From NCBI RefSeq assembly GCF_000473165.1, contig NZ_AXBE01000012.1, positions 45,644-109,643 of the forward strand: 64,000 nucleotides of DNA, read 5' to 3'. Source of the stretch: Leisingera aquimarina DSM 24565. GTDB taxonomy: Bacteria > Pseudomonadota > Alphaproteobacteria > Rhodobacterales > Rhodobacteraceae. The position numbers and the translations under genes were made by a program. This document shows positions 17,122 to 26,290 of the stretch, piece after piece. The notes under the pieces were generated by a model. That model was not told the origin of the DNA. It ran no database searches and saw only the letters and a list, made by a program, of their open reading frames with translations. The stretch's first letter is position 1, and each line of letters starts with the position of its first letter.

Positions 17122-17811
17122 TCAAACCGGATCAGGCAGATCAGGCTCTCCAGGATAGGCAGCGTTGTGAAGAGTGCGGAGGCGGGCGGCTTGTCCCGCT
17201 TCGATATGGGCGCGCATACAAACCTCAGCTCTGTCACCATCACGGGCTTGAAGGGCTTCGATAATGGTCTGATGCTCTGCAATAGCTCTATCAAAACGGT
17301 CGCTTTCAACCGATGCGGCTGGACCAAGGATCATCAGAGAATTTTGGAGTATTCTCATTGAACTGTGCAAGAAGCGGTTCTTAGCAGCGTCCAATAAGGC
17401 GGAGTGAAACAGACGATTAAGCTCTAAAGCGCCCTCATCACTGGTTGCCTTGCTGAGTTCGAAATTGATGACGGATAATTCGTTGATCTCGACATCTGAA
17501 GCGGCGCGCGCAGCAAGCCGGGCGACAGTTCCTTCAAGCACAGTGCGCATCTCATAAAGCTCAATGATTTCTGCATAGTCCAAATACCTGATCGCGGCAC
17601 CTTGGCGCGGCAAGTGGACTACAAGGCCATCAGCTTCGAGCTGGCGGATGGCTTCGCGTACGGGTGTACGGCTGACGCCCAAGCGATCCGCCAGCTCGAT
17701 TTCCCTTAGGCGGTCACCCGGCCCCAATCGCCCTGCACGAATTTCATGAAAGAGAGTCACATAGGCCACGTTACTATGCCGGTTGTCAGCTTGGTGATGT
17801 CCGTTTTCCAT
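17122..17811 (-). CDS. GntR-family (FadR/FCD type) transcriptional regulator
   Basis: The 229-aa repressor-like protein has an N-terminal winged HTH (YVTLFHEIRAGRLGPGDRLR, then ELADRLGVSRTPVREAIRQL) and a C-terminal all-helical FCD effector domain. The probable metal/effector positions lie in EMRTVLEGTVARLAARAA, NRLFHSALLDAA and AEHQTIIEALQARD. It is divergent from acnB with about 335 bp between them, and palindromes of FCD-operator type occur there, so it may control acnB and itself. The effector is unknown; organic acids of the citrate or methylcitrate pathway would fit, which is inference. The ATG at 17811 is preferred over TTG 17814. Confidence 0.88.
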   Translation of the reverse strand: MENGHHQADNRHSNVAYVTLFHEIRAGRLGPGDRLREIELADRLGVSRTPVREAIRQLEADGLVVHLPRQGAAIRYLDYAEIIELYEMRTVLEGTVARLAARAASDVEINELSVINFELSKATSDEGALELNRLFHSALLDAAKNRFLHSSMRILQNSLMILGPAASVESDRFDRAIAEHQTIIEALQARDGDRAEVCMRAHIEAGQAARLRTLHNAAYPGEPDLPDPV

Positions 17812-17847
17812 CAATGCAGCCCTATGTTACTCTTGCAACACTCGGGA

Positions 17848-17863
17848 GTATGCAATTGGATAC
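17848..17863. promoter_or_regulatory. Palindrome GTATGCAATTGGATAC, candidate GntR operator
   Basis: A 16-bp near-perfect palindrome centred on CAATTG with GTAT/ATAC ends lies 37 bases upstream of the GntR ATG, in the region shared with acnB. FCD-group GntR proteins commonly bind palindromes of this shape. Binding by this protein is not shown. Confidence 0.45.
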
Positions 17864-18043
17864 TGTCTGTCAACTTTTGCATTCTCAGCAATTCAGGGGG
17901 AGAAACTTTTCTCTTTCAAACAAATGGTTATGGTCGATACCTCCCCCTTCATCACCGCATAAGGTGAGGGCTGAGGAAACGCGACTTGGCACATATTGGA
18001 TGTCAAAATGGTGCTGACATCAGATATCTTGCAACCCAAGATC

Positions 18044-18071
18044 ATTTGGTATACCTCCGCATACAATATGC
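18044..18071. promoter_or_regulatory. Second palindromic region upstream of acnB
   Basis: GGTATACC (18048-18055) and GCATA-CAA-TATGC (18059-18071) lie side by side about 75-100 bases before the acnB ATG. Together with the palindrome at 17848 they suggest two operator sites for the divergent GntR regulator. Confidence 0.4.
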
Positions 18072-18146
18072 TTGAGCGTGAGCCAGACAGAGGTGTCTGA
18101 ACACCAGCGCTTGAACTTTCGCTAGCACCTAACCGTTGGATTCATC

Positions 18147-20939
18147 ATGAGCTTGTACACCGACTACCTAAGTGAGATCGCCACTCGTAAAGAGCAGGGG
18201 TTGAACCCCAAGCCCATTGATGGGGCTGAGCTTGTGAAAGAGCTGATCGCTCAGATCAAAGAGAACGGTAACGAACACCGCGAAGACTCGCTGAAGTTCT
18301 TCATCTACAATACTCTGCCAGGCACCACGAGTGCTGCAGGTGCCAAAGCAGCCTTCTTGAAAGAGATCATTCTCGGCAAGGAAGCCGTCGCAGAAATCTG
18401 TGCCGGCTTTGCCTTCGAGCTCTTGTCTCACATGAAGGGTGGCCCCTCGGTCGAGGTGCTGCTGGATCTGGCCCTCGGCGACGATCTGGGTATTGCATGC
18501 CAGGCCGCAGAAGTGCTGAAGTCGCAGGTCTTCCTCTATGAGGCCGACACCGACCGTCTGGATGACGCCTTCAAGGCGGGCAATGACGTGGCTAAGGATA
18601 TCCTCAAAAGCTACGCCAAGGCGGAATTCTTCACCAAGCTGCCCGAGCTCGACGAAGAAATTAAAGTGGTGACCTATATCGCCGGTGAAGGCGATATCTC
18701 CACTGACCTCTTGTCCCCTGGCAACCAGGCGCACTCGCGTTCGGACCGGGAACTGCATGGCAAGTGCATGATGTCTGAAAAGGCGCAACAAGAAATTGAG
18801 GCGCTGAAGCTGCAGCACCCCGACAAGCGGGTAATGCTGATCGCGGAAAAAGGCACCATGGGTGTGGGCTCTTCCCGTATGTCCGGCGTCAACAACGTCG
18901 CGCTTTGGACCGGCAAGCAGGCCTCTCCTTTTGTCCCTTTCGTGAACTACGCACCGGTTGTTGCCGGAACCAACGGTATCTCGCCAATCTTCCTGACCAC
19001 CGTGGGTGTGACCGGCGGCATCGGCCTGGACCTAAAGAACTGGGTCAAAAAGGTGGATGAGGATGGCAACACCATCCTCAACAACGATGGCAACCCCGTC
19101 CTGGAACAGAAATACTCGGTTGAGACCGGAACTGTTCTGACCATCAACAGCAAGACCAAGAAGCTCTATAGCGAAGATGGGTCCGAAGAACTGGTCGATG
19201 TGGCCGGCGCCTTTACCCCGCAAAAGATGGAGTTCATGAAGGCCGGCGGCTCTTATGCCATCGTCTTTGGTAAGAAACTGCAGACATTTGCCTGCGAGGC
19301 CCTGAGTGTTGAGCTGAAATCGGCCTTTGCGCCCTCCAAGGAAGTCAGCCACAAAGGCCAGGGCCTGACGGCGGTTGAGAAGATTTTCAACAAGAACGCG
19401 CGTGGCACCACGCCCGGCAAGACTCTGCACGCTGGCTCTGACGTGCGGGTCAAAGTCAACATCGTGGGCTCACAGGACACAACCGGTCTGATGACGAGCC
19501 AAGAGCTGGAAGCCATGGCGGCCACTGTGATCTCACCTTCGGTGGATGGTGCGTATCAGTCCGGCTGCCACACTGCCTCGGTTTGGGATCTCAAGGCGCA
19601 GGCCAATATCCCCAAGCTGATGTCCTTTATGAATGGCTTTGGCCTGATCACCGCCCGTGATCCCAAGGAAAAATACCACGCCATGACCGACGTGATCCAC
19701 AAGGTGCTGAATGACATCACCGTGGATGACTGGGACATCATCATCGGCGGCGACAGCCACACCCGCATGTCCAAAGGCGTCGCTTTTGGCGCCGACTCTG
19801 GCACCGTGGCGCTGGCACTGGCTACCGGTGAGGCCTCGATGCCGATCCCGGAATCGGTCAAGGTGACCTTCAAGGGCCAAATGGCCGACTACATGGATTT
19901 CCGCGACGTTGTGCATGCAACCCAGGCGCAGATGCTGAAACAGCACGGCGACAATGTCTTCCAGGGCCGCATCATCGAAGTGCACATCGGCACTTTGCTT
20001 GCGGATCAGGCCTTTACCTTCACCGATTGGACCGCAGAAATGAAGGCAAAGGCCTCAATCTGCATCTCCAACGATGAAACCCTGATCGGCTCGCTGGAGC
20101 TGGCCAAGGGCCGTATTCAGATCATGATCGACAAGGGAATGGAGAATAAGGCCGGAACCCTGCAGGGCCTGATCGACAAGGCAGACAAGCGCATTGCCGA
20201 CATCCGCTCGGGCGAGAAACCGGCGCTGACCCCGGATGCCAACGCCAAGTACTATGCTGAGGTGATTGTTGATCTGGACGAGATCGTTGAGCCGATGATC
20301 GCCGACCCGGACGTCAACAACGCCGATGTCTCCAAGCGCTACACCCACGACACCATCCGCCCGATCTCGTTCTACAAAGCGGACAAGAAGGTGGATCTGG
20401 GCTTTGTAGGTTCCTGCATGGTGCACAAGGGCGACATGAAGATCGTCGCCCAGATGCTGAAGAACCTGGAAGAAGCCAACGGCAAAGTCGAGTTCAATGC
20501 ACCGCTGGTGGTTGCTGCTCCGACCTACAACATTATCAACGAGATGAAGGCCGAGGGCGACTGGGAGATCCTTCAGCGCTATTCGGGCTTTGAATTCGAC
20601 GACTTCATGCCCAAGAGCCAGGCGCGTACAGAATACGAGAACATCCTCTATCTGGAGCGTCCAGGCTGCAATCTCTGCATGGGCAACCAGGAGAAGGCCG
20701 AAAAAGGCGATACAGTGCTTGCCACCTCAACTCGCCTGTTCCAGGGCCGCGTTGTGGAAGACACCGCCGAGAAGAAAGGTGAGTCTTTGCTTGCTTCAAC
20801 TCCGGTTGTTGTTCTTTCAGCAATCCTTGGCAGAACTCCTGCAATTGAAGAATACAAGGCTGCGGTGAAAGGCATTGACCTGACAAAATTTGCCCCCCCC
20901 TTGGAGAAGCCTGCTGGTACACGGTCAGCCCACTTCTGA
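18147..20939 (+). CDS. acnB: Aconitate hydratase B / 2-methylisocitrate dehydratase
   Basis: The 930-aa [4Fe-4S] enzyme interconverts citrate and isocitrate in the TCA cycle; AcnB enzymes also hydrate 2-methyl-cis-aconitate. The N-terminus (YTDYLSEIATRKEQGLNPKP) is the HEAT-like AcnB domain. Later segments HSRSDRELHGKCMM, GAYQSGCHTASVWDLKAQA, IIIGGDSHTRMSKGVAFGAD and RPGCNLCMGNQEKAE contain the substrate and cluster-ligand residues (Cys of SGC, and C-x2-C in GCNLCMG). Length is normal for AcnB. It is a single gene followed by a strong terminator and preceded by a divergent GntR gene with palindromes. Confidence 0.96.
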   Translation: MSLYTDYLSEIATRKEQGLNPKPIDGAELVKELIAQIKENGNEHREDSLKFFIYNTLPGTTSAAGAKAAFLKEIILGKEAVAEICAGFAFELLSHMKGGPSVEVLLDLALGDDLGIACQAAEVLKSQVFLYEADTDRLDDAFKAGNDVAKDILKSYAKAEFFTKLPELDEEIKVVTYIAGEGDISTDLLSPGNQAHSRSDRELHGKCMMSEKAQQEIEALKLQHPDKRVMLIAEKGTMGVGSSRMSGVNNVALWTGKQASPFVPFVNYAPVVAGTNGISPIFLTTVGVTGGIGLDLKNWVKKVDEDGNTILNNDGNPVLEQKYSVETGTVLTINSKTKKLYSEDGSEELVDVAGAFTPQKMEFMKAGGSYAIVFGKKLQTFACEALSVELKSAFAPSKEVSHKGQGLTAVEKIFNKNARGTTPGKTLHAGSDVRVKVNIVGSQDTTGLMTSQELEAMAATVISPSVDGAYQSGCHTASVWDLKAQANIPKLMSFMNGFGLITARDPKEKYHAMTDVIHKVLNDITVDDWDIIIGGDSHTRMSKGVAFGADSGTVALALATGEASMPIPESVKVTFKGQMADYMDFRDVVHATQAQMLKQHGDNVFQGRIIEVHIGTLLADQAFTFTDWTAEMKAKASICISNDETLIGSLELAKGRIQIMIDKGMENKAGTLQGLIDKADKRIADIRSGEKPALTPDANAKYYAEVIVDLDEIVEPMIADPDVNNADVSKRYTHDTIRPISFYKADKKVDLGFVGSCMVHKGDMKIVAQMLKNLEEANGKVEFNAPLVVAAPTYNIINEMKAEGDWEILQRYSGFEFDDFMPKSQARTEYENILYLERPGCNLCMGNQEKAEKGDTVLATSTRLFQGRVVEDTAEKKGESLLASTPVVVLSAILGRTPAIEEYKAAVKGIDLTKFAPPLEKPAGTRSAHF

Positions 20940-20952
20940 AACACCAGACAAA

Positions 20953-20982
20953 AAACTGCCCCATTTTAGTGGGGCAGTTTGA
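20953..20982 (+). terminator. Intrinsic terminator after acnB
   Basis: A perfect 10-bp stem AAACTGCCCC/GGGGCAGTTT with loop ATTTTAGT starts 14 bases after the acnB stop. The A/T-rich stem ends make it usable in both directions. Confidence 0.85.
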
Positions 20983-21185
20983 ATAGCTGCGCATGATTGA
21001 TCTTGGACCTCCCGGACGAGAACGTCTCAAACCCATGAGCTCGGCACCTGAGCTGCAGTCAGGCCGGCCGTCTGCATCAAAATCGTCACTCAGGCAGACC
21101 CGACTTCAGCAGGGCGTCAGCCCAAGACCGGCGCAACTCTTCATTTCCATATGCAACTTGCTCGGTATAGGCGCGAGCCGGGTGA

Positions 21186-21569
21186 GGTGCGGATCTCGTT
21201 TATCTGGCCTGGAACGCATTTCGTAGTGGAGCGGCCAAGGCTGGAAATTCGCCGGATGCCCCAAGGGCAGCTGACCGTTTGATTGGCCGGGGCCTCTTGA
21301 TGAACCTTTCAAATCCTAAGGTGTCGATCTTCATGCTCGCCTTCTCGCCTCAGCTTGCGGACCCGTCCCAAGGGGGAATTGGAACACAAATGCTGATGCT
21401 CTGTGCAACCATGACCGTGATGACGCTGATGGTGTTCGAAGGCTTGGCGTGGGCATCAAGGCTGGCGGGGCAGAAAGTATCCACCTCGCACCGGATCCAA
21501 TGCGCAAAGCAGCGTATCGCAGGCATAGTGTTCCTCGGATTGGCAGCCAAGCTCATTTTGCAGAGCTGA
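21186..21569 (+). pseudogene. LysE/RhtB-family amino acid exporter, C-terminal half only
   Basis: The frame reads DLVYLAWNAFRSGAAKAG, then RGLLMNLSNPKVSIFMLAF and two hydrophobic helices to a natural end at AGIVFLGLAAKLILQS. This is the second half of a LysE/RhtB translocator, which is normally about 205 residues. A TGA stop in frame just upstream (near 21182) and no recognisable start show that the N-terminal half is gone. The stretch from 20983 to about 21180 holds nothing I recognise. The neighbouring IS1111-group transposase suggests IS-associated rearrangement. Confidence 0.75.
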
Positions 21570-21718
21570 CGGGAGCGGCCCTTTGCGGTCATCCATCGTA
21601 CTTCCGCTTGCGGCAATGCAGCTTCCCCAAACCGGATGGAGTGGATGGCTCCTGCTCCCCCGGCGTCGCAATGCGCCATAATGCAGTTGTCATGGCCTGC
21701 CAGGAGAGGAGCCACCCT

Positions 21719-22738
21719 ATGACAGTTAAAACAGTCGGCCTGGATTTGGCCAAGGATGTGTTTCAGGTTCACGGAATTTCCGAGAATGGACGCGTGATTT
21801 TCAAGAAGACAATTAGGCGGGCGAAGCTGCTGACATTTTTCGAAACCCTGCCGCGCTGCACCGTTGGCATGGAAGCGTGCGGATCGGCACATTACTGGGG
21901 CCGTGAGCTGCGCAAGCTCGGGCACGATGTCCGCCTGATGCCAGCGTTCTATGTCAAACCTTATGTGAAGCGCGGCAAGACCGATGCGGTTGATGCTGAG
22001 GCGATCTGCGAAGCAGTCCGGCGGCCATCAATGCGGTTTGTTGAGATAAAGTCGAAGGACCAACAGGCATTCCTTACCGTGCATCGCACCCGCGACCTCG
22101 TGGTCCGGCAGAGAACTCAGGTTGTAAACACGATCCGTAGCATCCTGCGAGAATTTGGGCATGTGCTGCCGACAGGCGTAGAAGCCGTGAACCGCTTTTC
22201 GCAAAGCCATATGGATGGGGATCAATTGGACATGCCCGAGTTAGCCAACGGTATTCTGGGAACGCTGTGCTATCAGCTGCTGGGGCTCAATGCGCGGATC
22301 GACGGATACACCCAGCTCATCAAACGACATGCGTTGCTTGACGCAAACTGCCGCCGCCTGACGCGCATACCGGGTGTCGGGCCAATTACAGCGTCAGCCA
22401 TGGTCGCGACAATTGGCGACGGGCACCAGTTCAGAACTGGTCGGGATCTTGCTGCATGGCTGGGCTTGACCCCGCGCAACAAGTCCAGCGGTGGCAAACA
22501 GAAGCTCGGCAAGATCACGAAAATGGGCGACAGGTACCTCCGCAAGTTGCTGGTCGTTGGTATGACGTCGCGCGCCTTGCAAGCGAAAACCCATCCCGAG
22601 CGCGCCGACCGGTGGACCGCTAATATCCTCGTACAAAAACCATTCCGGCTAGCGACCATTGCGATGGCCAACAAGTCAGCGCGGGTTATCTGGGCAATTC
22701 TGACAAAAAAACAGAACTACCGGCAGCCCGTCGCATAA
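21719..22738 (+). CDS. IS110-family (IS1111 group) transposase, intact
   Basis: The 339-aa transposase has the N-terminal DEDD RuvC-like domain (TVGLDLAKDVFQVHGISENG, GMEACGSAHYWGREL, KTDAVDAEAICEAV) and the C-terminal Transposase_20 part (TRIPGVGPITASAMVATIG, AAWLGLTPRNKSSGGKQ, KMGDRYLRKLLVVG). Such proteins recombine without target duplication using a bridge RNA made from non-coding DNA at the element end. The start at 21719 follows GGAGAGGAG; the longer frame from 21449 is not used. The flanking non-coding stretches, about 21570-21718 and 22739-22832, probably belong to the element. I cannot place the ends exactly. Confidence 0.9.
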   Translation: MTVKTVGLDLAKDVFQVHGISENGRVIFKKTIRRAKLLTFFETLPRCTVGMEACGSAHYWGRELRKLGHDVRLMPAFYVKPYVKRGKTDAVDAEAICEAVRRPSMRFVEIKSKDQQAFLTVHRTRDLVVRQRTQVVNTIRSILREFGHVLPTGVEAVNRFSQSHMDGDQLDMPELANGILGTLCYQLLGLNARIDGYTQLIKRHALLDANCRRLTRIPGVGPITASAMVATIGDGHQFRTGRDLAAWLGLTPRNKSSGGKQKLGKITKMGDRYLRKLLVVGMTSRALQAKTHPERADRWTANILVQKPFRLATIAMANKSARVIWAILTKKQNYRQPVA

Positions 22739-22832
22739 CGCGGCAGCGCCGCCACGAGATGCAAGACGAAAGAAGTGATGACGCGGAACAAGTCAACCAA
22801 GAGCCAGGACACTCCGGCGAATGGCGTGAACC

Positions 22833-23788
22833 TTAGAGTTCGTTAACCCGATTGGAACCTCGCTTGCGGAACACATCAGGGCCAGCAGTATTTTGAAAAT
22901 GCTGCGCAAACAGGCTGGACAGACGACTGTACTGACAGACCACCGTTGAAGTCACAATAAACTCTTGCAATGCAGGAGCCATCCGCAGAAGCCATTCGTG
23001 AACAGTGCAGCATTTCAGGAACAAAGGCGGGACAAACCCTCCTTTCGCTGCTGAAGCAGGCTGGATGACCGCCGCGTAGGACAGGGAGAAGAGCAGGCTA
23101 GCCATGGATCGGCTCGCTCAGGATGGTTGGCAACTTGTCTCACGCGCGATGTCATACCTACGACGATGAGCTGCCTTAGGTATCGGTCGCCCATCTTGGT
23201 GATCTTACCCAACCGCTCCTTTCCGCCGCTCGAACGGTTGCGCGGGGTAAGCCCCAACCAAGCCGCAAACTCGCGTCCACTTCTGAACTGCCTGCCTGAT
23301 CCGATTGTCGCGGCCACGGCAGATGCTGTGACAGGCCCGACACCCGGAATGGTCTGCAATAGCTGGGCTTGTCGGCTCAAACGCGCCTGGATGCGCATGG
23401 TGATCTCATACCAGCTGAGGCGGTTGTTCGCCTTCGCATAGGCCAGGCATCGGTCTTCCAGCCACGCGTTCAACTCGGCATAGGATTTGAACTTCGGACG
23501 CGGCACGAAGAACCTCCGCCGGAGCACGCCGACCTGGTTCTCAACCTGGCCTTTCTCCCAGCCCGACGCGGGCGTACAGGCGACCGGATCGACCAGGTAA
23601 TGTCCGCACATCTGCTGGAACCGACGATTGTAGGCGCGATCCTTGCCGACAAAGATCGCATCCACAGCCGTCTTCATATTATCGTAGATACCTCGGGCAC
23701 AGGCCCCGCCGAAGAAGGCGAAAGCCTTATCGTGGGCGTCAAAAACCATCTCTTGCGTCTCGCGGGGGTAAGCCCGGACAAACGGCAT
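22833..23788 (-). pseudogene. Chimeric ORF: IS21 IstA integrase fused to an IS110 transposase end
   Basis: Residues 1-122 of the 257-codon frame are the rve/DDE part of an IS21 transposase IstA (AYPRETQEMVFDAHDKAFAF, RGIYDNMKTAVDAIFVGKDR, DPVACTPASGWEKGQVENQ). From about residue 123 (position 23422) the same frame continues as the C-terminal domain of an IS110/IS1111 transposase (TIPGVGPVTASAVAATIGSG, AAWLGLTPRNRSSGGKERL, KMGDRYLRQLIVVG). The end is frameshifted near 23110: the expected continuation WLASLLFSL is in another frame. The 5' half of istA is found beyond the Tn3 transposon at 36203. Not functional as either transposase. Confidence 0.85.
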
Positions 23789-23806
23789 CCGGCTATGGCT
23801 GAGGCG

Positions 23807-23811
23807 TATAT
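23807..23811. repeat. Target-site duplication TATAT, left
   Basis: TATAT directly precedes the left inverted repeat. The same five bases follow the right inverted repeat at 36203-36207. Five-base duplications are the rule for Tn3-family transposition. Confidence 0.9.
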
Positions 23812-23849
23812 GGGGTCGTTTCCGGTAGGGGGCAGGATAGTACGTTTAG
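23812..23849 (+). repeat. Left terminal inverted repeat of the Tn3-family transposon
   Basis: It begins GGGGTCGTTTCCGGTAGGGG and continues GCAGGATAGTACG. It matches the reverse complement of 36165-36202 at 34 of 38 positions, differing at positions 7, 8, 34 and 36. Confidence 0.93.
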
Positions 23850-23897
23850 CGAAGCGGACCTTTATACAACGAGCGGCGAAATCACTCACTGAGCCCA

Positions 23898-24500
23898 TTA
23901 GTAACGATTGCTGCACGTCGCACGAATGTCTGTTGTTAAAAAAATCTGGGACGAATTCGTCGGGTTTTGCTTCTCGTCTGCGGTACTTTCGAATGAGACG
24001 GTCAGTTTCCAACGTTCATTTTTTTCTGTCGATATTGACTCAGCCAGTAAGCCACGCAAATCCAGTTCCGCAGTTTCAGACTTCAGCCAGGCGGTGCAGC
24101 TTTCGCCAATCTCGTCGGGTTGCATTCGTGATCGGCCCATCAAAGCGCACTCCCAGACGGTCGCAATCCGCCATCCACTCTCGATAAGGGCAGCCCTCTG
24201 TTTCGCATCGCGCTCGCGGTTGCGGGTGATCTTCTGTTGCCAGAAGTCCCGCCGGGACCTGGGCATGCTGAACAGGTGACAGTCGTGGCCATGCCAGAAA
24301 CAGCCGTGAACGAAGAGAACCGCACGGTGTTTTGGGAAAACTAGGTCCGGCTTGCCGGGCAAGTCCCGGCGGTGAAGGCGAAAGCGCAGCCCTCGCCTGT
24401 GCAGGCTTGAGCGGATCGCAAGCTCGGGTTTGGTGTCCTTGCCCTTGATGCTCGCCATGATCTTGCTGCGGACGGCAGTCGATACGCGGTCGGCACACAT
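23898..24500 (-). CDS. vsr: Vsr, very-short-patch mismatch repair endonuclease
   Basis: The 200-aa protein resembles enzymes that nick DNA at T:G mismatches left by deamination of 5-methylcytosine. Family signatures are RSKIMASIKGKDTKPELAIR, LRFRLHRRDLPGKPDLVFP (catalytic Asp region), VLFVHGCFWHGHDCHLF (zinc/His region) and WQQKITRNRERDAKQRAAL. Vsr proteins are usually about 140-160 residues. Here a tail of about 45 residues after DLRGLLAES is unrelated and runs towards the transposon end, perhaps because the original stop was lost. No cytosine methyltransferase (dcm) gene lies beside it in the transposon, so it is an orphan Vsr. Confidence 0.88.
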   Translation of the reverse strand: MCADRVSTAVRSKIMASIKGKDTKPELAIRSSLHRRGLRFRLHRRDLPGKPDLVFPKHRAVLFVHGCFWHGHDCHLFSMPRSRRDFWQQKITRNRERDAKQRAALIESGWRIATVWECALMGRSRMQPDEIGESCTAWLKSETAELDLRGLLAESISTEKNERWKLTVSFESTADEKQNPTNSSQIFLTTDIRATCSNRY

Positions 24501-24539
24501 TGGGTTGGCCTCCGTTTAATGAGGGAATGGCGCGGGGCG

Positions 24540-25469
24540 CTACGGCCTGGCTCTGCGCTTTCCGAGAAGCATCGCCAGCACTCGACCGTCGGTGATGATC
24601 AGGCCGATAGCGATCAGGCCGAACCCCCAGAGCGCCTCCGTGCCCAGCCTCTCGCCAAGGAACGAGTAGCTCAGGCCGACGGCGATCGGTGGGATCAGCA
24701 GGGTGACCAGCATCAGGTTGGCCGAACCCGCCCGAACGAGGATCTCGAAATAGAGAAGGTAGGCCACCGCCGTTGACAGCAGCGAGACAGCAAGGAGCGA
24801 GGCCCAGACCTCCATAGAGAGCGCAAATGATGGGAGACCCTCGCTGTAGAACGCGACCGGCACCATCAGGATTGTGCTGCCTACCAGCATACCGAAAGCG
24901 TTCATCACCGGCGGGTACCCGGAAAGGAATTTCTTTCCCCAGACACCGGCGAATGCATAGGACAGTGCTGCGCCCAGTATCGCGATCTGCGCCAGGTTGC
25001 GCAGGTCGAAGTTCGTCAATGCATCGAGGCCCATGATAGCGGCCACACCGAACACACCGAAAAGGGCACCGACAATCTTGCGCGGGATCAGCGGCTCATC
25101 CACCAGGAAGATGCCGGCAACGACTGCCCCGAACACGGCCGTCGTCCCGTTCAGGATGGAGGCAAGGCCGCTTTCGATGCTCACCTGCCCCCAGAAGATC
25201 AGGGAAAAGGGGATGGCGTTGTTCAGCGCGCCCATCACCAGGTAACAGAGCCAGGCCTTCACTGACCTCGGGATCCTCAAACCCTTCCACAGGACGACCA
25301 TGTACAGCGCCGGAACCGCCCAGAAGATGCGATGCAGCGCGACCGTTAGAGGCGGAACTTCCCTCAGGGCAATCTCAGCGAAGAAAAACGATCCGCCCCA
25401 CACAGCCGCCAGTGCAAGCAGCAGCGACCCGGAAACCATATTGAGGGTGGGTACGGATTTGCCAGTCAT
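24540..25469 (-). CDS. EamA-family (DMT superfamily) exporter
   Basis: The 309-aa protein has about ten membrane helices in two EamA repeats (from SLLLALAAVWGGSFFFAEIA, and from ILGAALSYAFAGVWGKKFL, ending GLIAIGLIITDGRVLAMLLG). Such proteins export amino acids or related metabolites; the substrate cannot be told. The start at 25469 (MTGKSVPTLN) follows AAAGGAAA; an upstream GTG/ATG-type start at 25499 is less likely. It is the last gene of a minus-strand run starting with an MFS gene, 100 bases after the 2OG-Fe(II) oxygenase, and could provide efflux for the product of that run. Confidence 0.85.
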   Translation of the reverse strand: MTGKSVPTLNMVSGSLLLALAAVWGGSFFFAEIALREVPPLTVALHRIFWAVPALYMVVLWKGLRIPRSVKAWLCYLVMGALNNAIPFSLIFWGQVSIESGLASILNGTTAVFGAVVAGIFLVDEPLIPRKIVGALFGVFGVAAIMGLDALTNFDLRNLAQIAILGAALSYAFAGVWGKKFLSGYPPVMNAFGMLVGSTILMVPVAFYSEGLPSFALSMEVWASLLAVSLLSTAVAYLLYFEILVRAGSANLMLVTLLIPPIAVGLSYSFLGERLGTEALWGFGLIAIGLIITDGRVLAMLLGKRRARP

Positions 25470-25573
25470 GGTTTTTCCTTTGATTTTCTTAGTTCTCATT
25501 CAACCATAGCTATGTTTCCGAACAACCCGAAACCTGCGCTTTCGCCTGCCGTTATGCCCGTTAGTTTAGTCGT

Positions 25574-26290
25574 CTACTCGGCGTCATGGAATATGATGCC
25601 AAGCGTGTGCCGTGTACCGCTGTGCAGCCGGCTCACACCGTGGCGCATGTTTACGCGATAGGTGCTCTTGGTCCCGCGCACCGGTCGGTTGCGCACGGCA
25701 AAGACCACGGCGTCACCCTGAGCCAGGGACAGGACCTCGGCCCGGCTTTGCATGCGAGGGCGCTGCTCCGTCAGCACGAACTCACCGCCGATGAAGTCCC
25801 GGCGCGGCTCAGAGAGAAGGACGGCAACCTGAAGCGGAAACAACAGTTCTCCATAGACATCCTGATGAAGGCAGTTGTAGTCGCCTTCCGAATACTGCAG
25901 CAGCAGCGGCGTCGGCCGTACCTGCCCCGAGTCGTGGCATCTGCTCAGGTAGTCCGCATGCCGGTTCGGAAATCGTGTGTCGATTTTCATCCGCTCGTTC
26001 CAGTCGTTCGCGATTGGCGCCAGCAGCGGATACAGCCCCTCCCGGAGCGCGAGGACAGTTTCGGGGAGCGGGTATGCGAAGTACTTGTATTCACCTTTCC
26101 CGAAGCCGTGCCGTGCCATTCGGATATGGCTGCGAAATGGCGCATCGGTTGCGTAAAGCTTGGCCACCGCGTCACATTCTTCTGGCGCTAGCAAACTGCT
26201 TACCGTCGCACAGCCCCAGGCATTCAATTGGTCTTCCAAATTGCCTGCATCGATCGCGTTAATTCGTTCGGTTAGGGGAATGAGGGTCAA
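25574..26290 (-). CDS. 2-oxoglutarate/Fe(II)-dependent oxygenase (COG3826-like)
   Basis: The 238-aa protein has the HxD...H iron triad of 2OG oxygenases: HQD in LLLQYSEGDYNCLHQDVYGE, and a later His with a 2OG-binding Arg in the region RHGVSRLHSGTRHTLGIIFH. Segments such as FPLQVAVLLSEPRRDFIGGE and GDAVVFAVRNRPVRGTKSTY match the prolyl-4-hydroxylase-like group of uncharacterised bacterial enzymes. It starts with TTG overlapping the stop of the decarboxylase gene (TTGA), so the two are translationally coupled. The substrate is unknown; an amino acid or amine made by the neighbouring PLP enzymes is possible. Confidence 0.8.
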   Translation of the reverse strand: MTLIPLTERINAIDAGNLEDQLNAWGCATVSSLLAPEECDAVAKLYATDAPFRSHIRMARHGFGKGEYKYFAYPLPETVLALREGLYPLLAPIANDWNERMKIDTRFPNRHADYLSRCHDSGQVRPTPLLLQYSEGDYNCLHQDVYGELLFPLQVAVLLSEPRRDFIGGEFVLTEQRPRMQSRAEVLSLAQGDAVVFAVRNRPVRGTKSTYRVNMRHGVSRLHSGTRHTLGIIFHDAE

